Assembly: GCA_948567375.1 (NCBI GenBank)
Contig: OX419755.1
Span: 38,941,001-39,005,000 of the forward strand
Length of the DNA: 64,000 bases
From: Lunularia cruciata
Lineage: Eukaryota; Streptophyta; Marchantiopsida; Lunulariales; Lunulariaceae
Direction: 5' to 3'
Below the pieces are notes generated by a model, which was given only the letters and a program-made list of their open reading frames with translations, ran no database searches and was not told the origin of the DNA. The first letter of the stretch is position 1, and every line of letters starts with the position of its first letter. Below are positions 1 through 9,448 of this stretch, piece after piece. The position numbers and the translations under genes were made by a program.

Positions 1-140
1 TAACATCCACAATAATAATCTTCTTCCGTAGGAAGCCGAGGAAGAAAATGTCTCAGTCTAAGTGCCCTGAGTCTCCATACTATGAGGTAACACATGGTGG
101 CATCAGTCTGGGTCTGCATCTCATGACAAGTATGGGTCTA

Positions 141-603
141 GCAAGCAATAGTACGTTGTTTGGGTCCAAAATAAGCCACACGAGCCTTCAAATGAGCTAG
201 ACTACTCTCACTCTCATCTACATGAGCTCTCATCTGAGCTAGACTACTCTCGCTCTCCTCTACCTAAACATGTGCACTCTCACACCTCTCTATAGCATAT
301 GTTAACTCTCGTGCCTGATTCTGTAACTGAAGCCTGTAACCCTCCACCATGGCAGCGACACCTAGTATGTCCAGGTCCAAGTTACCTAATCTCTGCTCTC
401 TCTCCATCAGAAGTAAGCAAGGTTAGATGCTTCTCCTCCTTTGCAATAAGTAAATCCTCTCGCTCACAAAGGAGTCTCTCTTGCTCTAGCACTAATCTTT
501 CTCTCTCCTCTACACTCTCCAATCTACTCTCACGCTCAAGCACTAATCTCTCTCTCCTCTACACTCTCCAGTCTACTCTCACGCTCAAGGAGATTTCTCT
601 CTC
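141..603 (-). pseudogene. coiled-coil coding remnant, highly charged
   Basis: Read on the minus strand, this stretch gives a glutamate/arginine-rich coiled coil. One frame is open from 546 to 385 and contains repeats of the type LERESRLESVEERER followed by LEQERLLCEREDLLIAKEEK. The 5' part (603-547) is in another frame, so there is a frameshift near 545. The frame continuing from 386 to 141 reads MVEGYRLQLQNQARELTYAI and then SESSLAQMRAHVDESESSLA, with one TAG at 264-266. Heptad-like spacing of Leu and charged residues is visible throughout. It lies downstream of, and on the same strand as, the broken ORF at 1033-1661 and may be the C-terminal part of the same former protein. I do not recognise the family; a structural protein of an old retroelement is possible. 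Confidence 0.5.
488..587. repeat. two-copy 51-bp tandem repeat
   Basis: Units 488-538 and 539-587 are nearly identical CT-rich sequences beginning agcactaatct and ending ctctcacgctca. 51 bp is exactly 17 codons, and on the minus strand the unit encodes the 17-residue coiled-coil block. The second unit is about 2 bp shorter, which accounts for the frameshift there. A related pair (gagctagactactctc) occurs near 193 and 235. Confidence 0.7.
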
Positions 604-965
604 TACACTCAGCCACTCAAATACAATCATCTAAAATGTGAGTGATATCAACAAAACAAGAAGGAGGTGAAGGTACTCTAAAATGCATGGGATCACCAAC
701 CCCCTCCATAGACGTAGAAAGTGGTGAAGGGGAAGAAGAGTAAAAAGGATCTATCTCAACAAAGGGTAAGGGTTGTATCTCAACATGAATCTGTTGAACA
801 CATGTTCACAAGTGGGTTCATTTAGTTATCCATCAAGTACAAATTCATATTTGAATTTGAAAATATACAAGTTCATTAATACAAGCTTCTTAAATGAACT
901 CATTTATTAAATCCGGTAATGGTATATACAAAAGAACTTTGTATGTTTTCCAACATACAAATATA

Positions 966-1006
<41 letters not shown>

Positions 1007-1032
1007 GACAAAACTCAAACCTAATCAATCAA
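604..1032. repeat. non-coding stretch with (AT)n microsatellite
   Basis: No credible reading frame was seen. An (AT)n run of roughly 17 units occupies 970-1003. The rest is ordinary AT-rich sequence between the two coding-like segments of the minus-strand pseudogene. Confidence 0.6.
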
Positions 1033-1661
1033 TCACTCACCATCCTCATCATCTCCATTATCAGTAGTCTTGTCCTCATCCGAGCTATCTGCATCCTCAT
1101 GATCATCATCATGCTCTCCCTCATGTATAATCTCCTCCTCTCTATCACTCAAGTACATCACGTCCTCCTCTAGAATGAAACCTCTCTCCACAAAGAGATG
1201 AGTGATTATCTGTCCAAGGAAGGTGACTTTGAACCTACACCCCTTAGGACTTTTCAATTGGCTTTGCAAACTCCCCACCTCTGCAATGATAGCTCTAAAA
1301 GCTAACTCTCCCCAATCATAATCCTCCACACCAAATCTCCTCAACTTGGTCTTGGTGTTGAGTACCAAACGCCCATGTTCAATCTTGGGCCTAATAGTGG
1401 GTGCAACAAGTGCACCCATCAACTGGAAGAAAACTCAGAATGCAAGATATACACATTGCCTTGCAAGATATCTTTTTGCAACCTTGTCCCTTTGTGGAAA
1501 CCAGTCTGAAATAGCTATGTAAGGAACTGTCCTCCATCTTGGTATTCTCTCCCTTGGCATGGCAAGTGCATCTCTAACTATATATGCAGTCGATTGAAAT
1601 TGCCTACCTCTTACCAAACCTATGCAAGTGACCTTGTCCCATGAACTCACAAACTCTGTAC
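1033..1661 (-). pseudogene. unidentified ORF with acidic C-terminal tail, cut by A1
   Basis: A single minus-strand frame runs from the A1 insertion site at 1661 to a stop at 1033, about 206 codons, broken only by one TGA at 1435-1437. The N-terminal half carries SSWDKVTCIGLVRGRQFQ and PRWRTVPYIAISDWFPQRDK. The second half carries RRFGVEDYDWGELAFRAI and GCRFKVTFLGQIITHLFVE. The end is a Glu/Asp-rich tail (HDDDHEDADSSDEDK, then GDDEDGE). Its 5' part was removed by insertion of A1. On the far side (9445-9540) a coding-like run LGEKFELNFLVGFAGPSMY leads into the break, but one frame off. I do not recognise the family; gag or another protein of a plant mobile element is the best guess. Confidence 0.5.
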
Positions 1662-2350
1662 TGTAACACCCATTTATGTATGTGTGTGGTATTGTGATAT
1701 TTAACTTAGTATTACAAGTACTTGAGATATATTATTTATATAGAGATAAAGAATAGTTCTACATTAGTCATGATTAGCTAAAGTTAGTCATAGCTAAGAT
1801 AGAGGGGACCCTACTTTAGAGGAAATGGAAAAGATGAGCTCCACTATTTTGGATTCTAGTGTGTTAACTTGGTATTATTCTTAGGTGTTTGGCTTTGAGG
1901 AAAAAGTTGATAACTCTTGGGCCCGCAAGCCTTTTTGTTTTGGATTCTTCTATAGTCCAAGGATAGCCCATGTGAAGGAATCCTTGACTTAGTGGTTGGG
2001 TCAAGATAAGATCATATGCTAGTGGAATATGCCCATGTGAATGGATATTCCTTTATACTTTTTGACTTTACTTGACTTTTAGTCTAGTAACTTGAGTTAC
2101 TATGGTAATTAGTAACTTTGGTACATAACTATTTCACAAGTATATAAACAAGGGGTGAGGAAATACTCATCATCCTTTCATTTGCAACTATCTCTCTCAT
2201 GGAGTTTTCTAGTGAGCAATGTCTTGAGTCTTGGAGTGTTAGCCTTGGAGGAGTATGATGGAGTTGGGGTTCCTTGCCTTCTTAGTCCATGGTGCACTAC
2301 CATGATAGCCATCAAAGATTCATCTAAAGTGAGAGACAAGCCGGCTCACG
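1662..2350 (+). repeat. A1 5' LTR
   Basis: 689 bp, beginning tgtaacaccc and ending ccggctcacg (the final A of the usual ...caca is g here). It is alignable over its whole length with 8757-9444, 31804-32494 and the complement of 47014-47702. Confidence 0.93.
2141..2148 (+). promoter_or_regulatory. LTR TATA box
   Basis: TATATAAA in the context cacaagtatataaacaaggg, about 200 bp before the LTR end. It is conserved at 9235-9242, 32283-32290 and (minus strand) 47218-47225. It is the likely core promoter for the genomic transcript. About 40 bp upstream lies the dyad agtaact-tg-agttact. Confidence 0.65.
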
Positions 2351-2355
2351 TTTTT

Positions 2356-2372
2356 TGGTTTTGTTGTCGGGA
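2356..2372 (+). other. A1 primer-binding site, tRNA-Asp-like
   Basis: TGGTTTTGTTGTCGGGA starts five bases after the LTR. The A2 copy (46993-47009, minus) is TGGTTCCGTTGTCGGGA. Both resemble the plant tRNA-Asp complement TGGCGCCGTTGCCGGGGA with C-to-T type changes, mostly at former CpG. The assignment rests on remembered tRNA sequence and on position next to the LTR. Confidence 0.6.
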
Positions 2373-3210
2373 TCTCTCTAGAAAGTAAGATAATGTTCCA
2401 CATTCAATTTTACATTAGGCAAAAGGAGGCTATGAAAGCTCACTTGGAGAGAACATTAGGAAAGGAGAAGGCTGAACTTATGTTAGAGAACAAAGATCTA
2501 TTTGTAAACCCTGTAATTCAATTATGATGTTTTTGAAGTGATTTTGTATATCTTGTATACATGAAAGGATTTGGAGAGATTGTGTGAGGTGGATTGAGAT
2601 TTTGGGGATTAAGGTGATTGTGGGCAAAATTTCAAGTTTGAGATCTGAACTTGAAATTTCTACACATGATAGCTTGGGTTGTCCTTCAGTTATCACACTT
2701 GAAATTATTGTGGGAGTTATTATGTGCATTGGGCTAGAATTTTTGAAAGTTGATAGGGTAAATTGCTCCCACAATTACATGGTCTCTTGAAAATTGTACA
2801 AAGTCTTCCATTTCTTCAATTTTCAGTGGATTTTTGTGAAAATTTTCAAGACAATTCAACACATTCTATCCCACCTGCTGACACAAAAATTAGAGAGAAA
2901 TCATTCTTGAGTAGGGAGTTATGAGTTTTTGAAGTGAGGGAGGTGGTTTTCAGACCAAATCTGAGATATATGTGTTGAATAGAAAGGTGTCTAGGCCAAA
3001 TGGATGGATTAAAAGATCTGAAATTTTGCAAGGAGTGATGCCTTGGAATTGTGATCAAGTTTGAAAATTTTCAGAGGATTGTGACATACTGGTTGAGAGA
3101 TTTGAGTGACATTGTGAGGAAGGGTCAATTCTGGAGAGTTGAGATCTCATGCATGAGGAGTTAAAGAGCAACAAAAAGCATGTTTGAGTGTTTAGATTCA
3201 TCTTGGGAAC
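2373..3210 (+). other. A1 untranslated leader
   Basis: About 840 bp between the primer site and the accessory ORF. It is alignable with 46180-46992 of A2 on the other strand. No long conserved frame was seen in both copies; short open frames here are not shared. Confidence 0.6.
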
Positions 3211-3684
3211 ATGAAGGGTCATCAAGAGTGGGAATTGAGACTATGCAAGGTTCCCAAACGGTTTGAGGTGATTTTAGGGGTGTATTTGAGAAAAATAGAG
3301 TTTACAATAGAATTTGAAGAGAGTGTTGAGAGGATCCAAAAATCTATGCCACTTGGAGGAAAGAGTGAGTCTAAGTGCTTTCTATGTGGAGAGAAGGGAC
3401 ATAAGGCAAGTTCATGTCCATTGACCTTTGAGAGCAAGAGATTGAGGGAAAGGAGATGTTTACTTGACTTGGGTTTGCATGTTGGACCTTCTTCACCAAG
3501 ATTGGGAGGGAAAAGATCTAAGACCAAGGAGTTATGTGAGGTTTGTGGAGTGGAAGGACTTCCAAAAGGACATGAGTGTAGTGGAGCAAAAGAAATTTTG
3601 GAGACTTTGGTGAAGAATCTTGGAGAGATTCTTAGTATAGCTACAAAAATACTACCACTTTCATCAGCTAGTTCTCAAGATTAG
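3211..3684 (+). CDS. accessory zinc-knuckle ORF upstream of gag (A1 copy)
   Basis: A 157-codon open frame between the leader and gag. It contains a perfect CX2CX4HX4C knuckle, CFLCGEKGHKASSC (about residues 57-70), and a second Cys/His cluster CEVCGVEGLPKGHEC (about 108-122). The central block RLRERRCLLDLGLHVGPSSP and the tail LSSASSQD are conserved in A2 (45703-46179, minus), which is intact over the same length. The N-terminus differs because A1 has about 20 extra bases near 3209, so the true start is uncertain. The ORF is separated from gag by about 226 bp and is in another frame. CCHC knuckles usually bind nucleic acid; a role in RNA packaging or chaperoning is inference. Extra ORFs before gag are known in some plant Ty3/gypsy lineages (for example Ogre), but I recognise no match. 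Confidence 0.7.
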   Translation: MKGHQEWELRLCKVPKRFEVILGVYLRKIEFTIEFEESVERIQKSMPLGGKSESKCFLCGEKGHKASSCPLTFESKRLRERRCLLDLGLHVGPSSPRLGGKRSKTKELCEVCGVEGLPKGHECSGAKEILETLVKNLGEILSIATKILPLSSASSQD

Positions 3685-3910
3685 TGATGGAGATAATCTT
3701 TTAACTTATGGATAAATTATCCATGAGAGTTAGATTAATATGCACTCCAGGATTTTATGGTGCTATAGAAAACTTGGAGTAACCTGAACCTTTTGTGTTC
3801 CTTGGATTGGATTATTCTCAGATGGTGTTAGTCATGTATATACTCTATTAGTTATAGAGTGAGAGAAATGAAAAAAAAATGAGAGAAAAGAAAGATAGCG
3901 AGGGGTTAAG

Positions 3911-4835
3911 ATGGGGAAACTTCTGGTTTCCTTTGGCAAGGATGGAGAAGATGTGGAGGCCTTTATGAGAGACTTCAAGAGAGCTTGCATAAGGAACAAT
4001 GAGAGGAGGAAGAATGAGTGGGCCTCATTATTACCAGATTTCTTTGAGGATGCAGCACTTACATGGTATGAGTAAGAATACCAAAAGAGAGAGAAGAGAG
4101 ATGGGAAAGAAGACTCTTGGGAGAGTTTGACTTCAGCACTCATTGAGAACCTTCTCCTAGATGAGAGTTATGAGAGATAGATGAGTGAGGTTACCATTCT
4201 CAAGCAAGGAGATGGAGAGAAAGTGAGGGTCTATGTAGAAAGAGTGGAAAAGTTAGAGTCTAGATTTTGCATAGTGTTGAGGAAGGGTGAGGATGATGTG
4301 GAGACTATTATGATTGGCATAGGGGCCATGCTCACCAAGAATTTTGTGGGAGGGTTGAGACCACAAATTAGAAGCAAGGTGAGATATAAGAAACCTTCTT
4401 CCAAGGTTGAAGCTATCAAGATCGTAATTCGTATGGAGGAGAGTTTGGAAGGAGATGAGAGTGATTTGGTGGTGAAGGAGGTTGTGCATCCTCCTCAAGG
4501 CTACAAGTATGGTGAAACTTTGGATACTTTGGTGGCAAGGGTTGCACTGCAAGTAGTAGTTGCTCTTGTTCTTGCACTTCCACCAAAGGATCTACTTCAA
4601 ACCATCATGGAACAACTTGCAGATCTCAAGATCAATGTGGTGCAACTATGAGAGAAGAGAGAGGTGGATCAAAATGTGGGGAGAGGGCCTAGGAGTTATG
4701 GAATTTATCCATATAGAGGAGGCCAACCAACCAACCAATTTCAATGATAGAAATTGTTTTGGTTGGAGAGGAAGAGGCCATATCCAAAGGAATTGCCCAA
4801 ATTCCACTTACCATGGAGGAAGGGGTTATGAGTGA
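3911..4835 (+). pseudogene. A1 gag (capsid-nucleocapsid), broken
   Basis: Starts MGKLLVSFGKDGEDVEAFMR and shows typical retrotransposon gag features: ALTWYE near residue 52, then the block GDGEKVRVYVERVEKLESRF, GIGAMLTKNFVGGLRPQIRS and EQLADLKINVVQL. In-frame stops occur after WYE, after the ...ESYER segment (stop just before 4181) and after VVQL (4649-4651). A frame change leads to the nucleocapsid knuckle CFGWRGRGHIQRNC at about 4755-4797, where the second Cys of CX2CX4HX4C has become Trp. A2 keeps that Cys but has lost the first, so the ancestral knuckle was complete. Gag forms the virus-like particle that packages the RNA. Confidence 0.85.
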
Positions 4836-4871
4836 ACCTATCAACAGAAAGAAGGATGTAGTGAAAACCAA

Positions 4872-5895
4872 GTGGCTCCTAATCCAAACAAAGGTAAGGG
4901 GATAGCATCCATAGATGTGGTTGAGAGCAAGTATGAGAAGGGAGAGTGCTCAAACTCCAAGGGTCTTAATTTGGAGCTTTTAGCACAAGAGAAGAAGAGA
5001 GCCTGTTTTGTAGAGGATTTTCACTCTTCTCAAGGATTTACTCCAAGCAAGGATACTCTTATATCTACTAGGAGCACTCGCACCTCAACACCATCAACAA
5101 AAAAGACTCCAAGGAGGAAGTTAGGGAGGGAGGATTTCTTGATTTCAAAGCAACAATGGAACTACAATGTGTTGGAGGATGTTGGTAGCCACAAGGCTAA
5201 CATCACAATGGGCCAATTGATTGCTTTGAACCCTACCATGAGAAAAGAGCTTAGAGGTGGTTTGAGTTCTACAAGGAGCAAGAGGAAGAAGAAGGTAAAA
5301 GCTCCAATATCAATGAGGGTGGTGGATGCCAAGCCAGCACCATGGGAGGCTTGTGAATATGCCTCCGAGATTGATGTGAGAGTGAATGGTCATAACATCA
5401 AGGATGCATTGGTTGATGGAGGATCAGTAGTAAATGCCATGTCAAAAAGGTTGATGAAAAATTTGGGTATGCTACCCTCAAGACCTTCAACATTTGTGGT
5501 GAGCATAACAAACAAGCAACAAGTTCAACCTGAAGGGGTGATAGATAAGGTGGTTGTTTCAGTTATGGGAATTCAAAATCTCATGACTTTCCAAGTCTTG
5601 AAGGATTCAAGCTATGACTTACTTCTTGGGAGGCATGGTGAGAGGAGCACACACAATTGATCAATGGCACAAAGGGTACTTGAGGATTGGGCCATCAAAC
5701 CATAGAGTCACAGTTCCTCTGACTAACACCACCAACACTTCACATTCAAATACACCATCTTTTGATTATTGGGAATCAAATTTTGAAGAAGGAGCTTCAA
5801 GTGTGGACACAAGCATGGAAGAGAACACTTCTACGAAGGAGGATGAATCTAAATCTGATTTAGATGTGTATCTTTTGTGTGCTATGAGGTTTTGA
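4872..5895 (+). pseudogene. A1 linker and aspartic protease
   Basis: The frame 4872-5660 runs from a Ser/Lys-rich linker (TSTPSTKKTPRRKLGRED) into the protease. The protease has VNGHNIKDALVDGGSVVNAM around the active site (DGG in place of the common DSG/DTG), then MTFQVLKDSSYDLLLGR. The frame is lost at about 5633, where A1 has lost single bases relative to A2's GRPWLRAARITDQW. The conserved IGPSNHRV follows in a second frame (5614-5895). A 19-bp deletion relative to A2 near 5885 shifts the frame again before the reverse transcriptase. The protease would cleave the Gag-Pol polyprotein. Confidence 0.85.
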
Positions 5896-7360
5896 AGGAC
5901 CCAGATAAATCACCATTGACACTTGAAGAGGTAGAGAGAAGGTTATCTACCCTCAAGTATGGTCCAAATGTTACCAAGGAGGAGAAGGTGAGATTTGAGG
6001 AGATTTTTTGCAAGTTCATCCATGTGTTTGCTTTTAGTTACAATGATTTGAAGGAAGTCACCTTGGAGGAGCACAAGATAGAGGTGGAGTCACATGCAAG
6101 ACCAATCCGCCGCCAAAAGCAATGTCGCATTAGCCCACCAATATCTTTGGTTGTGAAAGAGGAGATTGATAAGCTCAAGGAAGCTGGATTTATCTTTGAG
6201 GTAGAGAATTCAAAATGGGTGTCTCCAATTGTCATTGTGAAGAAAAGGAATGGCAAGCTTTGGGTATGTGTGGATTACAAAAAGCTCAATGCTATTACTA
6301 AGAAGGACTACTACCCATTGCCATTCATTGATGAGATCTTGGAGGAGGTTGCAAGTCATGAGAGGTACAATTTTGGAGATGGTTATAGTGGATATAACCA
6401 AATCAAGATTGCACTAGAGCATCAACAACTCACCACATTCACCACACCTTGGAGAACTTACACTTTCAAGGTCATGCCTTTTGGGCTTTGCAATGCTCCA
6501 ACCACATTTCAACGGTTCATGAACAAGGTATTTGAACCTTTCATTGGGAAATTTGTGAGAGATTTCATTGATGACTTTTGTGTCTATGGGAACAAGGAGG
6601 AGCACTTTGAGCACCTAATCAAGGTCTTGTAATGCTTGGATGAGGTGAATGCATCACTCAACCCAGTGAAGTGCATTTTTGGATGTGAAGAAGGTCTACT
6701 TTTGGAGCACATCATCTCCAAGGATGGAATAGCAGTTGATCTTGAGAAGGTGAGGAAAATCTCAGACCATCCATTCTCTTCAAGCTTGACAAAGTTACGC
6801 CAATTCTTGGGGATGGTTGGGTACTATAGGAGGTTTATCTTCTCATTTTCCAACAAGGCTTATGCATTGACCATCTACATGAAGAAGGGTGTAGATTACA
6901 TGGTGATTTTGGAGGACAAGGAGGCTCTCAAAGCTTCTGAGGAGCTCAATCAATCCCTTGTTGTAGCTCCAATTCTTGCTAAACCTAATTGGAGTAAGCC
7001 TTTCATCCTCTACATTGATGCTTCTAATGTAGCTATAGGATGCACTCTTAGTCAATTAGACCAAGATGGGCATGATCATCCAATAGCTTATGCTAGTAGG
7101 TAGATGGTTTCAGCAGAAAAGAACTACTATGTCACGGAGAGAGAAGGGTTGGCAGTGATCTTTAGTCTCAAGAAGTTTAGACACTACTTGATTGGAATGA
7201 AAGCCACCATTGTCACGGATCACAAGGCTTTGAAGTACATCTATTGTTGAAGGAAGACTAGCAAGGTGGATGATACTCTTGTCTGAGTATGACTACACCA
7301 TTGAGGATAGGCCAAGAAAGAAACATGCAAATGTTGATTTGTTATCTAGAGCCTATGATC
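5877..7360 (+). pseudogene. A1 reverse transcriptase and RNase H
   Basis: Reverse transcriptase occupies 5877-6632: KWVSPIVIVKKRNGKL, VDYKKLNAITKKDYYPLPFI, GDGYSGYNQI (first catalytic Asp), VMPFGLCNAPTTFQRFM and FIDDFCVYG (the YXDD box as FIDD). A stop at 6630-6632 is followed by the thumb and connection (6636-7103: LRQFLGMVGYYRRFI). RNase H begins at FILYIDASNVAIGCTLSQ, then after a stop at 7102 EREGLAVIFSLKKFRHYL and VTDHKALKYI, and its end LARWMILLSEYDYTIEDRP at 7258-7310. A deletion of about 30 bp before LARWM removes the KPNVEGR stretch seen in A2. The enzyme copies element RNA into DNA. Confidence 0.92.
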
Positions 7361-7399
7361 ATGATGGAGATGAGCCTGTGGACGATTCCTTCTTGGATG

Positions 7400-8690
7400 A
7401 GGAGCTCATGACAATCTCAGTCACTCAAGAGGTTCCTATGGAGTACAAGGAGATTGTGGATTTTGTGACAAGAGATAACTATCTAGAAGGAATGCATGCC
7501 AAGGAGAGGAATGCACTTGCAGTAAGATCTAGACCTTACACAATGGTGGAGGATATTCTTTTTCACCAAGGAGCAGATGGTCTACTTCAAAGAGCAGTGG
7601 GTAAGGAAGAGTCAATCCTACTTATAAAGGAGTTTCATGAAGGTTTAGTGTGTGGAGGACACTTTGCAGGAAAGGTGACTGCTTTCAAGATTCTAGATGC
7701 AGGTTACCATTGGAGAGGGATTTTCAAGGATTGTCTTGATTATTGCAAAATTTGTCATGTTTGTCAAGCTTTTGCTAGGAAGTCTAGATCCACTCCACCA
7801 CTTAGATCAATTCCATTGCTAAAACCTTTTGAGAAGTGGTGAATTGATTTTGTAGGTCCTCTCAATAGAACCCTAAGGAATAATTGGTACATTGTGGTAG
7901 TTACTAATTACCTTACCAAGTGGGTTGAGTATAGACCATTGAGGTACAAGAATGAAGAAGAAGTTGGTAGATTTCTTTATGAATGCATTATCACTAGGTT
8001 TGGATGCCCTTTGGAGTTGGTTTTTGATAGAGGAGGAGAGTTTACAGGAAGCATTACTACAACCATGTTATGACATTTCTCTATCACACATAGAGTAACT
8101 GCATCCTATAAGCCAAATTCCAATGGCTTGGCAGAGAGAACCAATCAAACCTTGTGCATGATGTTGGCCAAAGATGCAGAAATGGAGGGGCTAAACATCA
8201 TTGGGACAAGAGGATTCATGCAGTTTTGTGGGAGCATAGGACAACAATGAAGACTTCTACCAGATATTCTCCATTTCAATTGGTATATGGTATTGAGTCT
8301 ACCCTATCTTTTCACTTTGATTTTCCTACCTTCCAAAGCATTCATAAGAGATTGAAGAAAGCACAAGGAGGTGATGCAAAGAAGTCAAGGAAGGAACAAC
8401 TCATGGAGTTGGAAGAGGCCAGAGCAGTTGCTATGGTTTGAGTGGAGCAAGCCCAAAGGAAACAAAAGGAGAGCTATGACAAGAAGCAAGGCAAGAGAAA
8501 GGTGGAGCCTTTCAAAGAAGGTGATTGGGTAATGTTATTTGATTCTATTTGATTCAAGAGAGTGCAAAAGAAGTTTTTGCCTAAGTACTTTGGACCTTTC
8601 ATAGTGGAGAAGGTGTGGGGCAATTACACCTATGATCTCAAGGATTAGGGAAGAAGACACTTCGATAGGATTAACCATGATAAGTTAAAG
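7400..8690 (+). pseudogene. A1 integrase, no chromodomain
   Basis: The zinc-binding HHCC module reads HEGLVCGGH...CLDYCKICHVC at about 7636-7765. The catalytic core follows a TGA at 7840: IDFVGPLNR (first Asp), FDRGGEFTG (second Asp) and PNSNGLAERTNQTL (Glu). The 3' half (8154-8441) carries STRYSPFQLVYGIESTLSF. The C-terminal GPF motif is LPKYFGPFIVEKVWGNYTYD at about 8577-8638. The frame ends shortly before the polypurine tract, and no chromodomain is visible. Several frameshifts lie between 8040 and 8160. Integrase would insert the cDNA, producing the short target-site duplication seen outside the LTRs. Confidence 0.9.
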
Positions 8691-8746
8691 ATATATCATA
8701 GAAGGTAGAGAGACCTTGACTTTGAGGACAAAGTGAAAACTTAGTC

Positions 8747-8756
8747 TGGGGATAAA
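8747..8756 (+). other. A1 polypurine tract
   Basis: tggggataaa immediately before the 3' LTR start TGTGACACCC. This is the usual plus-strand primer position. Confidence 0.7.
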
Positions 8757-9444
8757 TGTGACACCCATTTGTGCATGTGTGTGGTACTGTGATATTTAGC
8801 TTAATATACAAGTACTTGAGGGATATTATTTATATAGAGATAAAGGATAGTTCTACATTAGTCATGATTAGCTAAAGTTAGTCATAGCTAAGATAGAGGG
8901 GACCCTACTTTAGAGGAAATGGAAAAGATGAGCTCCACTATTTTGGATTCTAGTGTGTTGACTTTGTATTATTCCTAGGTGTTTAGCTTTGAGGAAAAAG
9001 TTGATAACTCTTGGGCCCGCAAGCCTTTTTGTTTTGGATTCTTCTATAGTCCAAGGATAGCCCATGTGAAGGAATCCTTGACTTAGTGGTTGGGTCAAGA
9101 TAAGAACACATGCTAGTGGAATATGCCCATGTGAATGGATATTCCATTATACTTTTTGACTTTACTTGACTTTTAGTTTAGTAACTTGAGTTACTGCGGT
9201 AATTAATAACTTTGGTGCGTAACTATTTCACAAGTATATAAACAAGGGGTGAAGAGATACTCATCATCCTTTCATTTGCAACTATCTCTCTCATGGAATT
9301 CTCTAGTGAGCAATGTCTTGAGTCTTGGAGTGTTAGCTTTGGAGGAGTATGATGGAGTTGGGGTTCCTTGCCTTCTTAGTCCATGGTGCACTACCATAAA
9401 ATCCATCAAAGGTTCATCTTGAGTGAGAGATAGGCCGGCTCACA
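8757..9444 (+). repeat. A1 3' LTR
   Basis: 688 bp, starting tgtgacaccc and ending ccggctcaca, followed by the gtac duplication. TATA box at 9235-9242. Confidence 0.93.
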
Positions 9445-9448
9445 GTAC

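Larger units (their letters stand above)
1662..9444 (+). mobile_element. A1: full-length Ty3/gypsy LTR retrotransposon (family A)
   Basis: Flanking LTRs lie at 1662-2350 and 8757-9444, with TG...CA-type ends. The 4-bp sequence gtac stands immediately outside both ends (1658-1661 and 9445-9448), a target-site duplication. Order inside: primer site, accessory ORF, gag, protease, reverse transcriptase, RNase H, integrase, polypurine tract. Reverse transcriptase before integrase is the Ty3/gypsy order. No chromodomain is seen after the GPF motif of the integrase. The element carries many stops and small indels, so it is dead. The two LTRs differ from each other at many sites, so the insertion is not recent. 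Family A has two other copies here: A2 (40382-47702, minus) and solo LTR A3 (31804-32494). Confidence 0.95.
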
